This document shows positions 63,375 through 64,000 of a stretch of 64,000 nucleotides of DNA, one piece after another. Both the position numbers and the translations under genes were made by a program. Positions within the stretch are counted from its first letter, which is position 1. Every line of letters begins with the position of its first letter. The stretch spans positions 103,938 through 167,937 of the forward strand of contig JAPXLV010000001.1 in NCBI GenBank assembly GCA_033809355.1, read 5' to 3'. The notes under the pieces are model-generated. The model did no database searches. It had not been told where the DNA came from and was given only the letters and a program-made list of their open reading frames with translations. The DNA is from T3Sed10-213 sp012519365 (lineage in GTDB: Bacteria; Planctomycetota; Phycisphaerae; Sedimentisphaerales; Anaerohalosphaeraceae).

Positions 63375-63803
63375 ATGACAGACCTTTCGGATTCTCCGAA
63401 TCCATGTTTAACCTGCGGGGCATGTTGCGCCTTTTATCGGGCGTCGTTTTATTGGGCCGAGACCGATGATGCCGGCGGTACTGTGCCTGTGGAACTGACC
63501 GAAAAACTGAACGACTTTCGTCGGGTGATGCGCGGCACCAATCAGCCGCATCCCCGCTGTGTCGCCTTGGTTGGCACCATTGGCCAGAGCATCTATTGCA
63601 GTATCTATGACATACGTTCGTCGGTCTGTCGCGAGTTTCCCGTTGCATGGGAAAACGGCCAACCTAATGAAGGCTGCGACAAAGCCAGAATCGCCTGGGG
63701 TCTGCCTCCCCTGCCGCCGCCGACGGCCCATTCCGACCAGCCCCCGCACGACCCGACAACCACCACACCTTCGCCCCAACCCCCCTTGCCAAGCGCCGCC
63801 TAA
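63375..63803 (+). CDS. YkgJ-family cysteine-cluster protein
   Basis: 142 residues. It has the zinc/iron-chelating YkgJ pattern: LTCGACCAFYRASF, a middle cysteine in PHPRCVAL and YCSIYD, and the ending CREFPVAWENGQPNEGC. Role unknown; some YkgJ members bind Fe-S clusters. A Pro-rich tail (PPLPPPTAHSDQPPHD) is added at the C-terminus. It starts 13 bases after the phosphatase. Confidence 0.82.
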   Translation: MTDLSDSPNPCLTCGACCAFYRASFYWAETDDAGGTVPVELTEKLNDFRRVMRGTNQPHPRCVALVGTIGQSIYCSIYDIRSSVCREFPVAWENGQPNEGCDKARIAWGLPPLPPPTAHSDQPPHDPTTTTPSPQPPLPSAA

Positions 63804-63811
63804 AAGGCTTC

Positions 63812-63905
63812 GTTGTGGCTTGCTCTCAGGCATGGATTAGTTACAATAGACATGTTCAGCGCTGTAGCCACAGCGGCGTTGTGGCTTGCTCTCAGGCATG
63901 GATTA
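63812..63905 (+). CRISPR. CRISPR-like repeat-spacer-partial repeat, type II geometry
   Basis: A 36-base unit at 63812-63847 begins GTTGTGGCTTGC and ends GTTACAAT. The second copy at 63878 matches its first 28 bases exactly and then diverges. The gap between copies is 30 bases (63848-63877), so the period is 66. A 36-base repeat with 30-base spacer, starting GTTGT and ending ACAAT, is the layout of type II-C arrays such as that of Neisseria meningitidis. Only one spacer and no cas gene are visible, so a plain duplication is not excluded. Confidence 0.65.
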
Positions 63906-64000
63906 TTGCTCTTTGAAAAGTTAAACGTAACGAAGCCAAATGTCCGATAATAAGGACATGAGACCTTCAGGAACCCCAAAACAGCTGGAGCAACGTCGGC
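63904..64000 (+). mobile_element. Left end of a probable IS630-family insertion sequence
   Basis: The second CRISPR repeat breaks off exactly after the TA at 63904-63905. IS630/Tc1-mariner elements insert at TA and duplicate it. Foreign sequence starts at 63906 (TTGCTCTTTGAAAAG) and leads within 35 bases to a transposase-like start. The right end lies outside the window, so the inverted repeat cannot be checked. Confidence 0.55.
63940..64000 (+). CDS. N-terminal start of an IS630-family transposase (partial)
   Basis: Only 20 residues are present, cut by the window edge. The sequence reads MSDNKDMRPSGTPKQLEQRR. MRPSGT-x-x-QLE-x-RR is the typical N-terminus of IS630-family (COG3415-type) transposases just before their helix-turn-helix. 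A second in-frame ATG at 63958 fits the family start better. Identification rests on this short match alone. Confidence 0.6.
   Translation, partial: MSDNKDMRPSGTPKQLEQRR

Overview
The window reads as a chromosome segment from a Gram-negative planctomycete, most likely of the Phycisphaerae/Sedimentisphaerales kind. This is an inference from gene content; no marker gene search was possible. The signs are secreted carbohydrate-active enzymes with dockerin and discoidin modules, a PEP-CTERM protein, LPS-type genes (gmhA, a GT9 glycosyltransferase), peptidoglycan genes scattered away from a full dcw cluster, and many large secreted or lipoprotein genes without clear homologues. Gene density is high, codon use looks uniform and no tRNA or rRNA gene was recognised.

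Layout. 1-7.7 kb: the end of an SDR gene, a heparinase II/III-like lyase, a membrane/TPR protein, a GH127 arabinofuranosidase with a discoidin tail, and a decayed PQQ-repeat pseudogene. 7.8-14.1 kb: DUF2062 protein and GT9 transferase, DUF4870 protein, guaB, an unknown membrane-anchored protein, trxB. 14.2-19.4 kb: a compact cassette bounded by its own promoter/operator and a terminator-like hairpin, encoding a TetR regulator, a lysine 2,3-aminomutase, a GNAT acetyltransferase fused to an HDAC-type deacetylase, and a Ddl-like ATP-grasp ligase. 19.4-27.7 kb (minus strand): ispA, an ADPRibase-Mn-like phosphoesterase, dxs, nadK, a TPR protein and a DinG-type helicase. 27.8-34.4 kb: a Ca/Na antiporter, GH16 glucanase, PEP-CTERM protein, dockerin protein and a serine beta-lactamase-like hydrolase. 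34.5-41.5 kb: mraY-murF-murE, prmC, ilvD. 41.8-45.4 kb: two related lipoproteins, a HIT protein and dGTPase. 45.8-54.1 kb: a type IV pilus/type II secretion-like operon (pilM, N, O, a PilP-position protein, pilB, T, C and two pseudopilins). 54.1-63.8 kb: hydrogenase maturation protease, U32 peptidase-family protein, coaB-gmhA, rsmA-pdxA-ribE, a secreted protein, alkaline phosphatase and a YkgJ-type protein.

The right edge holds a short direct-repeat unit with the geometry of a type II CRISPR array (36-nt repeat, 30-nt spacer, second repeat). The second repeat breaks off exactly after a TA dinucleotide and runs into what looks like the left end and transposase start of an IS630-family element. 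This suggests a transposon inserted in a CRISPR repeat, with the rest of the locus beyond the window.

The two most interesting regions are the TetR/KamA/GNAT-HDAC/ATP-grasp cassette, a candidate uncharacterised beta-lysine modification pathway, and the interrupted CRISPR array. The ordinary housekeeping genes serve mainly to place the organism and to show that the cassette is stably embedded in core chromosome.
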